From positions 33,961 through 97,960 of the forward strand of contig JBNRML010000036.1 of NCBI GenBank assembly GCA_050309585.1: a stretch of 64,000 nucleotides of DNA. Reading direction: 5' to 3'. The notes under the pieces are model-generated. The model saw only the letters and a list, made by a program, of their open reading frames with translations. It was not told where the DNA came from and ran no database searches. The number at the start of each line of letters is the position of its first letter. Position 1 is the first letter of the stretch. Below, one piece after another: positions 44,262-52,781 of the stretch. The DNA is from Bovifimicola sp050309585. GTDB taxonomy: Bacteria; Bacillota; Clostridia; Lachnospirales; Lachnospiraceae. The position numbers and the translations under genes were made by a program.

Positions 44262-45266
44262 ATGAATAATCAAGGAAATATGAACCAACAATATGGTATG
44301 GGAAATCAGGGAAATATGAACCAACAGTATGGAATGAACGGGCAGTATGGAATGAATCAGCAGCAGATGAACAGGCAGCCAGTCAAGGCAAATAAAAGTA
44401 ACCCAAATAATAACAGAATTTCTGCTTTCCAGGAATTAAAAATTCTTTTAAGACAGTACAGAATTATGCTTATCAGTGATAAGAAGAATCTGGCAGTAAT
44501 GTTAATGTTTCCGCTTGCGGCAGCATTAATCACAGTGTGGATAGCAGGAAAAGATATGTATATAAACTATAATGGAACAAAGTCAGCCAGTTTCGTATTA
44601 GTCAGCGCCGCAATTTGGGGTGGCCTTTTTAATTCAATTCAGACAGTTGTAAGAGAACGAGATAACATTAAAAGAGATTATGTCACTGGTCTTAGGTTAA
44701 GCTGTTATACATTATCAAGAGCTATCTGGCAGTTTGTAATCTGTATGATACAGACACTTATTTTGTGTACATCCTTTATTGGTGTACAAATGGTTCATGG
44801 TAATGATTTGCCTAAATCAGGAATTGTATTTGGACAGCCGCTCATTGAGTATTACATAAGTCTTTTGCTTCTTATGTACGCAGCAGATGCCATGGGATTA
44901 ATGATTTCATGTATCGTTAGAAAATCAGAAACAGCCAACGTTATGGCACCATATATTTTGATTATACAGCTTATTTTTTCAGGAATACTTTTCGAAATGA
45001 AAGGTGCAGCAGAAGTTATTTCTTATGGAATGCTCAGCAGATGGGGAATGGAAGGCTTAGGAAGTATAAGCAGATTAAATGATATGAAGTTAGCTATTGA
45101 AATGGAACCAAATATGCCACCATTTCCACCACGTGAAGCAGAGGCAATGTTTAATGCAAATGGCACTCACCTCTTAGTAATCTGGCTTTGCCTGGCAGGC
45201 TTTATTTTGGGATTTCTTCTTGTTGGCGGAATTTTATTGAGAAGAGTATCCAAGGATACAAGATAG
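44262..45266 (+). CDS. ABC-2 type permease with Asn/Gln/Met-rich N-terminus
   Basis: Membrane half of the exporter. Residues 1 to about 45 are low-complexity repeats of the kind NQGNMNQQYGMG; residues about 55-334 hold six hydrophobic helices with the ABC-2 pattern, including VRERDNIKRDYVTGLRLSCY, the cytoplasmic coupling helix of ABCG-like permeases. The transported substrate is unknown. It starts 16 bases after the ATPase gene. Confidence 0.85.
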   Translation: MNNQGNMNQQYGMGNQGNMNQQYGMNGQYGMNQQQMNRQPVKANKSNPNNNRISAFQELKILLRQYRIMLISDKKNLAVMLMFPLAAALITVWIAGKDMYINYNGTKSASFVLVSAAIWGGLFNSIQTVVRERDNIKRDYVTGLRLSCYTLSRAIWQFVICMIQTLILCTSFIGVQMVHGNDLPKSGIVFGQPLIEYYISLLLLMYAADAMGLMISCIVRKSETANVMAPYILIIQLIFSGILFEMKGAAEVISYGMLSRWGMEGLGSISRLNDMKLAIEMEPNMPPFPPREAEAMFNANGTHLLVIWLCLAGFILGFLLVGGILLRRVSKDTR

Positions 45267-45315
45267 TATTTTGAAAATAGAGAATCTTTATTCAAAACAT
45301 CTAAGGAGGATTTCT

Positions 45316-46164
45316 ATGGACACAGAAAATATGGATGTAAATTACGCAACCAGACGTCTCGATGATAGAATTATCAATGTGTGCGTCATTAGTGATGTTG
45401 GTAAAAGACGTGGTAATAATGAAGATAATTTCGTTTTACAGAATGTAATTAATGAAGAATCAGTTAACAAAATAGGTAAAGAAGTTAAGTACGACAATAA
45501 TGGAAATTGGATATGCATAGGTGTTTTTGATGGGATGGGAGGAGTGGATAATGGAGAGATTGCTTCTCTCTATGCGGCAAAAAGGTTTATTGATGTTCTT
45601 AATGAAGTAGAAGAATACAATTATGATAAAGTGGATGAGTTGATTAGAAATGCATATACAAATGCAAACAGAGATGTTGTTACTGCAAAGAACGAATCTC
45701 CTATGGCAGGGACAACAGGAACTGTATTTGTGACAAATGGAAATAAGTTTAAGATATTTCATATTGGAGACAGCAGAGCCTATTTATTGAAGGGTGAAGA
45801 AATGTTTCAGCTCACTGTTGATCAGACGCTGGCAGAAATGAAGAAAAGACTGGGGATTTACGATGAAAATGATCCGGAGTCAAAAATGGCAGAGCATCAG
45901 CTTACCTCATTCATAGGATGCGATGATACAATGGAGAACCTTGTGCCAAAGGAATCAGACTGGATGGAGGTCCAGACGGGAAGTAAAATTTTATTGTGCA
46001 GTGATGGTCTTTACGATATGGTTGATAATCAGACCATATACGAATATCTCGGTGCAGAAGAGGATATTATCAGCATATCAAAACATTTAGTTAGACAGGC
46101 GATAAAAAATGGCGGAGAAGATAATATTACTACGGGTATTATCTGGTTTGAAAATGATAATTAA
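45316..46164 (+). CDS. PP2C-family Ser/Thr protein phosphatase
   Basis: A soluble metal-dependent phosphatase of 282 residues. All metal aspartates are present: DVGKRRGNNEDNF, VFDGMGGVDNGE, HIGDSRAYLL, LCSDGLYDMV and GGEDNIT. It should reverse phosphorylation by the neighbouring kinase. ATG 45316 follows AAGGAGG by seven bases; the open frame back to TTG 45271 lacks a site. Confidence 0.94.
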   Translation: MDTENMDVNYATRRLDDRIINVCVISDVGKRRGNNEDNFVLQNVINEESVNKIGKEVKYDNNGNWICIGVFDGMGGVDNGEIASLYAAKRFIDVLNEVEEYNYDKVDELIRNAYTNANRDVVTAKNESPMAGTTGTVFVTNGNKFKIFHIGDSRAYLLKGEEMFQLTVDQTLAEMKKRLGIYDENDPESKMAEHQLTSFIGCDDTMENLVPKESDWMEVQTGSKILLCSDGLYDMVDNQTIYEYLGAEEDIISISKHLVRQAIKNGGEDNITTGIIWFENDN

Positions 46165-46198
46165 ATGTTTGTCAGATTTGCTTTAGGAGGAAATAAAA

Positions 46199-47665
46199 AT
46201 GTCAGTAGAGACACGAGTCAAAAATTATCAAGGTGCCTTTAGCGGTTGGGAACTAAGGGAGAGACTGGGTTCCGGTTCAAATGGTGGAACTGTGGTATAT
46301 AGAATAGAACGACAGGGCGAATCATGGCAAAACTTTAAAGAAGAAGCGGCACTAAAGGTAATCAGGGTTATTGAGGAAAACGGGAAATATGAAGAATTAG
46401 ATTCTGATACAAGGGCAGAATATGATGAGAGATATATGAAATTGTGCAAGGAAGCCTTTGAAGAATTGGAGCTCATGAACAGGGTGAGCGGATGTTCAAA
46501 TATTGTCAGCTACCAGGATCACAAGTTTCAGGATTTCCGAGATGAATATGAATTTGGAAGAGATTTGTTAATCAGGTTGGAGCTTTTGAAAGACCTCAGA
46601 CATGAGATGAAAAACATCAAATTTGATGAAAAAGGAGTCATAAAGCTTGGTAAACAAATGTGTAACGCATTGTCAGTGTGTCATAACAAGGACATAATGC
46701 ATAGAGATATTAAACCGGAAAATATTTTTATTGACAGAAATGGCGCATACAAATTAGGAGATTTTGGTATTTCGAAGATTGTAGACGCATCAAAAGGTGC
46801 CAGTACAAGAATTGCAACGTGGGAGTATGCAGCACCAGAGGTGTATGCAAAAAATGGAAAAAAAACATATAATCTAACCGCAGATTTGTATAGTTTGGGA
46901 ATGGTATTGTATGAGGTTGCAAATGATGGGAAGCTTCCTTTTGCAAAGAGAAGAAGAATAGAATCGGAAGAGACAGACCTCAGAATTTCAGGTAAGCCAA
47001 TACCTCCGCTTACAAATGTAAGTAAAGAATTATCAGATGTGATACTAAAATCATTGGAATATGAACCAAGAGACAGATTTAAGAGTGCTGAAGAATTTAT
47101 GAATGCACTTGTGCTTGTGGAACAGGGAAAAGCGGGGGTTGCATCAGTTGAAAGAAAGACACCTGTTTATGCCACAACGCCTCTGGTGTCATCTGGAATC
47201 ACGGCCAATCCTACACCAATGCCTATGCAGCCTGTATCTGTGGTATCAAAACCACAGGTTAAACATTTAGATGATGTTCCGCCTATGGGAGGAATGGCAA
47301 ACAATAACTATGGAGGAAGAAATATAAATCCTACACAGACTGGCTATAATATGGGCACTGGATACAATGCGGGAAATGGATATAATGCGGGAAATGGATA
47401 TAATTCAGGAAATGGATATAATTCAGGCACTACATACAATTCCGGAAATACATATAATCAAACCACAGGATACAATTCCGGTAATATGTACAATGTAACA
47501 GAGGCTCCAAAGAAGAAGAGTGGTGTTAAGTTTGTATTCTTAATTCCGGGAATATTGGCCTCGATTTTTATGTTAATCATGTTTATTTCCGGTGGACATA
47601 TATTGGGTACGGTGCTTTCGCTTGTGTTGATAATTTTAATGGTATTATTAATGATTTTGGCGTGA
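46199..47665 (+). CDS. Ser/Thr protein kinase with Tyr/Asn/Gly repeats and C-terminal membrane hairpin
   Basis: A Hanks-type kinase of 488 residues. The kinase domain (about 15-300) shows the glycine loop LGSGSNGGTVVYR, ALKVI, HRDIKPENIFID, DFGISK and AAPEVY. A Pro/Thr-rich linker leads to a Tyr-Asn-Gly-Ser repeat (about 380-440; units such as GYNAGN and GYNSGN), and the protein ends in two hydrophobic helices. Unlike PknB it has no extracellular PASTA domains. Together with the PP2C gene and the FHA domains upstream it forms a complete phospho-switch. AGGAGG lies nine bases before the ATG. Confidence 0.92.
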   Translation: MSVETRVKNYQGAFSGWELRERLGSGSNGGTVVYRIERQGESWQNFKEEAALKVIRVIEENGKYEELDSDTRAEYDERYMKLCKEAFEELELMNRVSGCSNIVSYQDHKFQDFRDEYEFGRDLLIRLELLKDLRHEMKNIKFDEKGVIKLGKQMCNALSVCHNKDIMHRDIKPENIFIDRNGAYKLGDFGISKIVDASKGASTRIATWEYAAPEVYAKNGKKTYNLTADLYSLGMVLYEVANDGKLPFAKRRRIESEETDLRISGKPIPPLTNVSKELSDVILKSLEYEPRDRFKSAEEFMNALVLVEQGKAGVASVERKTPVYATTPLVSSGITANPTPMPMQPVSVVSKPQVKHLDDVPPMGGMANNNYGGRNINPTQTGYNMGTGYNAGNGYNAGNGYNSGNGYNSGTTYNSGNTYNQTTGYNSGNMYNVTEAPKKKSGVKFVFLIPGILASIFMLIMFISGGHILGTVLSLVLIILMVLLMILA

Positions 47666-47681
47666 TGTTGGTGAGTGAAAT

Positions 47682-48512
47682 ATGCAGATTGAAAAAAGTG
47701 TAAAAAATAAAATCATTAAAGTTGTTATTATTATCTTATGTTTGGTGGTAGTATATATTGCTTTTAAAATAGTTCCATTTTTGATTATGAAAACTGAAAT
47801 TTCCGGAAAAGGAAAATATGATATTACAATAAAATGTGATGTGGAAAAGTCAGTGGATGAGTATATACCATATCTAAGTTTCCTGGGTGTCGATGCCAGG
47901 GACTTAAAGATAGATATTGAAAAAGATGGTGATATTTATCATGGTTTGTGTTATGTGAACAATCAAGATGTACCTGTTCTTGAGTTTTACCAGCACGGAG
48001 ACAAATTTTTGGTAAATCTGTCGACTATAATAAGCTATATCGGCATGGCATCGGAGGGTATGCTCCCGGATAAGCTTACAAGTCTTATGGAAATTAATAA
48101 AGATATGTTTATCACTACTGAGGCCTTAGAGGAGCTGGTAGGAAAAAAAGATGAGGACGTTGAAAATTCAGTGATAAAACTGATTGACATTAAGCGGATT
48201 CCAAAGATATGTCTTATAAATGATAATAAATATCTGAATGACAGTGTGAGAGTCGGTGTGGATTGCAGGATTAATAGTTTTACGAATATCAGGGTTACTG
48301 CAAGACCGGTATTTCCGTGGGGAAAAAGAGTCGCTTATGGAAGTCTTGATGGAGATACAAAAATAGGTGATTATTGCATTTCATACAAAAAGAATTCAAA
48401 GATAAAACTTAAAATGCCTGATAAGGAAATATCAAAGACAGAAGTGATAGTAGCAAAGCAGGCAGCTAAGGTTGTTCTTGAATATGCAAAGAAGATTAAG
48501 GAGAAAAAATAG
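47682..48512 (+). CDS. Membrane-anchored protein of unknown function
   Basis: A 276-residue protein with one N-terminal membrane helix (about 10-33) and a presumably extracytoplasmic remainder without cysteine motifs I can place. The segment KYDITIKCDVEKSVDEYIPYL begins a repetitive beta/alpha region. It has a basic Lys-rich end. I do not recognise the family. It is 16 bases behind the kinase gene and probably belongs to the exporter locus. Confidence 0.7.
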   Translation: MQIEKSVKNKIIKVVIIILCLVVVYIAFKIVPFLIMKTEISGKGKYDITIKCDVEKSVDEYIPYLSFLGVDARDLKIDIEKDGDIYHGLCYVNNQDVPVLEFYQHGDKFLVNLSTIISYIGMASEGMLPDKLTSLMEINKDMFITTEALEELVGKKDEDVENSVIKLIDIKRIPKICLINDNKYLNDSVRVGVDCRINSFTNIRVTARPVFPWGKRVAYGSLDGDTKIGDYCISYKKNSKIKLKMPDKEISKTEVIVAKQAAKVVLEYAKKIKEKK

Positions 48513-48542
48513 TAATAAAACTTGTTATGGAGGAAATAAAAA

Positions 48543-49733
48543 GTGATAGCAGAGAAGATGAAGGAACTAGTTCAGGGAAGTTCGGTAATAAGGGCTATGT
48601 TTGAAGAAGGGAAAAAGATGGCTGCAATTTATGGTGCAGAAAATGTATATGATTTTAGCTTAGGAAATCCAAATGTACCGGCTCCGGAATGTGTAAACGA
48701 GTCTATAAAGGCCATTGTTGATGAAGAAATGACAACTATGGTTCACGGTTACATGGCAAATTCAGGATATGAAGATGTAAGGGCAAAGATTGCTGAGAAT
48801 ATTAACAGACGATTTGGAACAAGTTTTAAGGAAGACAACCTTGTAATGACAGTTGGTGCTGCCGGAGGGCTTAATGTTATTCTTAAATCGATTATTAATC
48901 CGGGAGATGAGGTTATCGTATTTGCTCCATTTTTTGGTGAATACAAGTCGTATGTAAGTAATTATGATGGAAAGCTTGTTGTAGTTTCTGCCGACACAAA
49001 AGAGTTTCAGCTCAATCTTGAAGAGTTTGAACAGAAGATTACAAAAAATACAAAGGCAGTTATCATTAATAATCCAAATAACCCTACAGGAGTTGTTTAT
49101 TCAGAGGAGACAATAATTAAACTCACAGACATAATGAAGAAAAAACAGGAAGAATTGGGAACGGATATTTTTCTTATTTCTGATGAGCCATATCGTGAGC
49201 TTGTATACGATGGGGCAGAGGTTGTATATCTCACAAAGTATTATGACAATACAATAGTTGGATATTCATACAGTAAGTCCCTGTCGCTTCCAGGAGAGAG
49301 AATTGGCTACATTGTTCTTCCGGATGAATTAAGTGACAGCGAGGACATGAAGGCTGCAGCAAATGTTGCCACAAGAATTTTGGGATATGTAAATGCACCT
49401 TCTCTTATGCAGAGGGTTATTGGAAGATGCGTGGATGCAGAAGTGGATGTTGAGCCATATAACAGAAACAGAGAGTTATTATATAATAGTCTGTGTGAAT
49501 TTGGATTCGAGTGTATCAAACCACAGGGAGCATTTTATTTATTCGTGAAAACTCCTACAGAAGATGAAAAGGTATTTGTTGATGCTGCAAAAAAACACAA
49601 TATATTGGTAGTTCCGGGTTCTGCTTTTATGTGTCCGGGATATGTGAGAATTGCATATTGCGTTTCATATGATACAATCAAGAATTCACTTGGTGCATTT
49701 AAAGAGCTTGCAAAGGAATTTGATCTTAAATAG
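48543..49733 (+). CDS. PLP-dependent class I aminotransferase (aspartate-aminotransferase-like)
   Basis: A 396-residue fold-type I aminotransferase. NNPNNPTGVVYSEE, LISDEPYRELVYDG and the PLP lysine in SYSKSLSLPGERIGYIV are in place, with the late arginine near YVRIAYCVS. Annotated relatives transfer the amino group of aspartate or aromatic residues; the exact donor is open. GTG 48543 follows GGAGG by nine bases. hisC is 18 bases downstream, so the two aminotransferases may be co-transcribed. Confidence 0.88.
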   Translation: MIAEKMKELVQGSSVIRAMFEEGKKMAAIYGAENVYDFSLGNPNVPAPECVNESIKAIVDEEMTTMVHGYMANSGYEDVRAKIAENINRRFGTSFKEDNLVMTVGAAGGLNVILKSIINPGDEVIVFAPFFGEYKSYVSNYDGKLVVVSADTKEFQLNLEEFEQKITKNTKAVIINNPNNPTGVVYSEETIIKLTDIMKKKQEELGTDIFLISDEPYRELVYDGAEVVYLTKYYDNTIVGYSYSKSLSLPGERIGYIVLPDELSDSEDMKAAANVATRILGYVNAPSLMQRVIGRCVDAEVDVEPYNRNRELLYNSLCEFGFECIKPQGAFYLFVKTPTEDEKVFVDAAKKHNILVVPGSAFMCPGYVRIAYCVSYDTIKNSLGAFKELAKEFDLK

Positions 49734-49751
49734 TTTGGAAGGATAAAGAAA

Positions 49752-50804
49752 ATGCAAAAATGGAGAGAAAACATCAGACAGGTTGTTCCATATATTCCTG
49801 GTGAACAGCCACAGCGTCCCGTAATAAAACTAAACACAAATGAAAACCCATATCCACCGGCACCCGGTGTAAGAAAGGCATCTGAAATAATGAATACAGA
49901 CTGTCTCAGATTATACCCGGACCCTGAGTGTATGACATTGAGAAAAGAGCTTGCAGTTTATTATGGTTTTAAGCCGGAAAATATTTTTGTGGGAGTGGGT
50001 TCGGATGACGTTTTGTCAGTGGCGTTCATGACATTTTTTAACTCAGATAAAAAGTTGTTATTTCCTGACATAACATATTCTTTTTACAGTGTATGGGCAG
50101 ATTTGTATAAAATTCCTTATGAAAAGGTTCCAGTTGATGAGAATTTCAAGATACGAAAAGAAGATTATTATAAGGAAAATGGCGGGGTTATTTTTGCAAA
50201 CCCAAATGCACCTACAGCCATTTATGAATCCCTGGATTTTGTTGAGGACATTTTAAAAAACAATCAGGATGTAATAGTGATAGTAGATGAAGCATACATT
50301 GATTTTGGCGGTGAGTCTGCAATGAAACTCATAGATAAATATGAAAATCTTTTGGTGGTTCAGACGTTTTCAAAATCCCGTTCAATGGCAGGCATGAGAA
50401 TTGGATATGCCATAGGAAATCCCGAACTTATTAAGGCAATGAGTGATGTGAAGTATTCCATTAATTCTTACACCATGAACCAGAATTCACTCTATGTGGG
50501 AATTGAAGCCATTAAGGATAAGGAATATTTTGAAAAGGGATTGGAAAAGATTATTTCCACTAGGGAATGGTCAAAAAAAGAGCTTGAAAGACTCGGCTTT
50601 ACCTGTACGGATTCCAAGACAAATTTTCTTTTTGCGACACATAATAAATATTCAGCCAGGGAGATATTTGAATATCTAAAAACAAAGGATATTTTTGTCA
50701 GATATTTTAGTTCAAAAAGAATTGATAATCACTTGAGAATCACAGTGGGAACTGATGATGAGATGAAGGCACTTATAAAGGCTTTGGAAGAGTTTTTGAA
50801 GTAG
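49752..50804 (+). CDS. hisC: Histidinol-phosphate aminotransferase
   Basis: Transfers an amino group to imidazole-acetol phosphate in histidine synthesis. 350 residues; KLNTNENPYPPAPGV at the start, NPNAPTAIY, VDEAYIDFGGESA, the PLP lysine in TFSKSRSMAGMRIGYA, and the late arginine in HLRITVG. No other his gene is in the window. A terminus of repeat T begins at the first base after the stop codon, followed by an intrinsic terminator. Confidence 0.92.
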   Translation: MQKWRENIRQVVPYIPGEQPQRPVIKLNTNENPYPPAPGVRKASEIMNTDCLRLYPDPECMTLRKELAVYYGFKPENIFVGVGSDDVLSVAFMTFFNSDKKLLFPDITYSFYSVWADLYKIPYEKVPVDENFKIRKEDYYKENGGVIFANPNAPTAIYESLDFVEDILKNNQDVIVIVDEAYIDFGGESAMKLIDKYENLLVVQTFSKSRSMAGMRIGYAIGNPELIKAMSDVKYSINSYTMNQNSLYVGIEAIKDKEYFEKGLEKIISTREWSKKELERLGFTCTDSKTNFLFATHNKYSAREIFEYLKTKDIFVRYFSSKRIDNHLRITVGTDDEMKALIKALEEFLK

Positions 50805-50818
50805 GCTCTGAACAGTTA
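50805..50818. repeat. Solitary terminus of element T
   Basis: GCTCTGAACAGTTA begins at the base after the hisC stop codon and matches the right end of the full T element at 10123-10136 exactly. The body of the element is absent. Confidence 0.55.
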
Positions 50819-50836
50819 AAATAATGAAAAAAAATG

Positions 50837-50870
50837 GAGAGGTAACAAGGATATGTTATCTCTCTTTTTT
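50837..50870 (+). terminator. Intrinsic terminator after hisC
   Basis: GAGAGGTAACA pairs with TGTTATCTCTC (one G-U pair) around AGGATA, then TTTTTT. Confidence 0.85.
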
Positions 50871-50910
50871 ATTCTGGGTTCAGGTGTTAATAAACTTCAG
50901 GCTCAGTTCA

Positions 50911-51096
50911 TTATGAAAACTGATTTGTTATTTCATTATAAGAACAATTTATTGAGCGAAGTCTACCAACAATGTCATTTATGTCAGCATTATATGCAGC
51001 ACAAAATTCCTGTAAGTCTGAAAAATTATCGCGAAGCTCGGTATTAACAAAGCTCAATAAAATATTGGGATCCTTAGGTAAATTGTTGAGTTGCAT
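50911..51096 (-). CDS. DUF4250 family small protein
   Basis: A 61-residue protein of the DUF4250 family. LPKDPNILLSFVNTELRD and the end pattern NEITNQFS match the family, which occurs widely in Bacteroidetes and Clostridia and has no known function. AAAGGAG is ten bases upstream of the ATG. It is divergent from folC, with a good promoter for each gene in between, and its end faces hisC. Confidence 0.8.
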   Translation of the reverse strand: MQLNNLPKDPNILLSFVNTELRDNFSDLQEFCAAYNADINDIVGRLRSINCSYNEITNQFS

Positions 51097-51136
51097 GTAT
51101 GAACGTCTCCTTTCGGATTAAATTTTATGATTTACT

Positions 51137-51166
51137 AGTATACCCTAAAAATTGACATTTAGTCAA
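51137..51166 (-). promoter_or_regulatory. Promoter of the DUF4250 gene
   Basis: Minus-strand TTGACT (51161-51166), an 18-base spacer and TATACT (51137-51142), 40 bases ahead of the start. Confidence 0.65.
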
Positions 51167-51196
51167 CAAATTGAGAAAAACTCTTTTCTTTTTTTA

Positions 51197-51225
51197 TTGT
51201 AAAAAAAAAGAAAATTATCTATACT
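51197..51225 (+). promoter_or_regulatory. folC promoter
   Basis: TTGTAA (51197-51202), a 17-base A-rich spacer and TATACT (51220-51225), 70 bases before folC. The -10 regions of the divergent pair share the motif ACTAGTAT. Confidence 0.6.
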
Positions 51226-51295
51226 AGACTAGTATTCGTACAAAAAAGAAGAGAATTTTCCAAAATGCAATGAGTATGCGGAATGGAGACATGAG

Positions 51296-52579
51296 ATGGA
51301 TTTTGCAGAAATAGATAAATACATAAATGAAATACCAAAATTTGCTTCGAAAAATGATTTGAATCATACAAGAAGCTTTTTAGAAGAATTAAATATAGAT
51401 GAGGATGAATTTAAGATAATACATGTGGCCGGAACAAATGGAAAGGGAAGTGTCTGTGCCATGATGTCAAATGTACTTGTTAAATGTAAAATAAATGTAG
51501 GATTGTTTGTATCGCCACATCTGGTTACAATCAATGAGAGAATTAGAATTAATAATGAAATTATATCAAAAGAAGAATTTGTAAATGCATTTGATGTTGT
51601 AAATGAATGTGTGAAGAATATGAAAAAAAAAGGATATGACCATCCATCATTTTTTGAGTTTTTATTTATAATGGCGATGCTTGTTTTTAAGAAGCGCAAT
51701 GTTGAATACATTATTCTGGAAACAGGAATGGGCGGAAGATTAGACGCAACAAATGTAATTAAAAATCCATTAGTTACCATTATTACTTCTATTGGAATGG
51801 ACCATATGGAATATCTTGGAGACACAATCGAAAAAATAGCAGAGGAAAAGGCAGGAATTATTAAGGAAAATGTGCCGGTGGTATTCTGGGCACAGGATGA
51901 TAAGGTCAAGGAAGTTATTGAGGGAAAAGCTTTGGAAAAGCAATGTGAAATGCTGTCTTTGAATTGTAATAATTATAAAATTCGTAAAAAAAATGTTAAA
52001 AGTATTGCTTTTTTACCTTGCCTTGAGTATTATTTATTTGACACTTTTGAGGTGCCTTTTATGAGTGAATACCAGGTACAGAATGCAATGTTGGTTATTG
52101 GTGCCTGGAAGTTTCTTTTGGATTTAAGGGACAGACAGTCAGAATTATGCGAAGGGATTAAAAGTGTTATGTGGGAAGGAAGAATGGAATTTGTGAGAGA
52201 AAATGTCATTTTTGACGGAGCTCACAATGGTCCTGGAATTGATGAATTCATAAAGACCTTCCGTGAATATAAATGCGATGGAAAAAAATACGTTTTGTTT
52301 TCAGTGGTAAACGATAAAGATGATAAATATATGCTATCTAAAATAGCAGAGGAGAAGACAGACGAAGTAATTGTTGCCAGGCTTAATTCAAAAAGGGCAT
52401 TAGAGGCAGCTAAAATCTCAAAGGATTTAAGAGAAGCAGGATACGACGGAAAAATAGATGTGTTTGATAATACAAAAGAAGCCTTTGAATATGGCTTGAA
52501 AATTACAGGGGATAAAGATGTTTTATTTTGTGTGGGCTCTTTATACCTTATTGGTGAACTTAAAGGTTATTTGATTTAG
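51296..52579 (+). CDS. folC: Folylpolyglutamate synthase / dihydrofolate synthase
   Basis: Adds glutamate to (dihydro)folate, a Mur-ligase-like enzyme. 427 residues; the P-loop HVAGTNGKGSVCAM (residues 43-56), the ETGMGGRLDATNVI block, and IGMDHMEYLGDTIEKIAEEKAGI are classic, and FDGAHNGPGIDEF starts the C-terminal domain. GGAG lies nine bases before the ATG. A 47-residue gene and the TPR gene follow closely. Confidence 0.94.
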   Translation: MDFAEIDKYINEIPKFASKNDLNHTRSFLEELNIDEDEFKIIHVAGTNGKGSVCAMMSNVLVKCKINVGLFVSPHLVTINERIRINNEIISKEEFVNAFDVVNECVKNMKKKGYDHPSFFEFLFIMAMLVFKKRNVEYIILETGMGGRLDATNVIKNPLVTIITSIGMDHMEYLGDTIEKIAEEKAGIIKENVPVVFWAQDDKVKEVIEGKALEKQCEMLSLNCNNYKIRKKNVKSIAFLPCLEYYLFDTFEVPFMSEYQVQNAMLVIGAWKFLLDLRDRQSELCEGIKSVMWEGRMEFVRENVIFDGAHNGPGIDEFIKTFREYKCDGKKYVLFSVVNDKDDKYMLSKIAEEKTDEVIVARLNSKRALEAAKISKDLREAGYDGKIDVFDNTKEAFEYGLKITGDKDVLFCVGSLYLIGELKGYLI

Positions 52580-52610
52580 TGCGTCCTGGCGCGTGGAAAT
52601 GAGGATATAT

Positions 52611-52754
52611 ATGATAAACTATGATGAAGAAATAAAGAAATTTAGTCCAAGTCTTGAGGTTGATGAGACTGAAGATGCCATATATAACAGTAACATTAAG
52701 GATATTACAGATGTTGTTTTGGAAATGTTAAAAGAAGTAAAGACTTATGAGTAA
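52611..52754 (+). CDS. Small acidic protein (47 aa)
   Basis: An open frame of 47 codons too short for the usual cut-off. It has TGAGG six bases before the ATG, normal codon use and the start MINYDEEIKKFSPSLEVDET; the C-terminal half (DITDVVLEMLKEVK) is an amphipathic helix. It sits 31 bases after folC and 27 bases before the TPR gene. I do not recognise a family. Context, ribosome site and composition support a real gene. Confidence 0.65.
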   Translation: MINYDEEIKKFSPSLEVDETEDAIYNSNIKDITDVVLEMLKEVKTYE

Positions 52755-52781
52755 AAGTCTGTGAAATGGAGAATTTGAATT

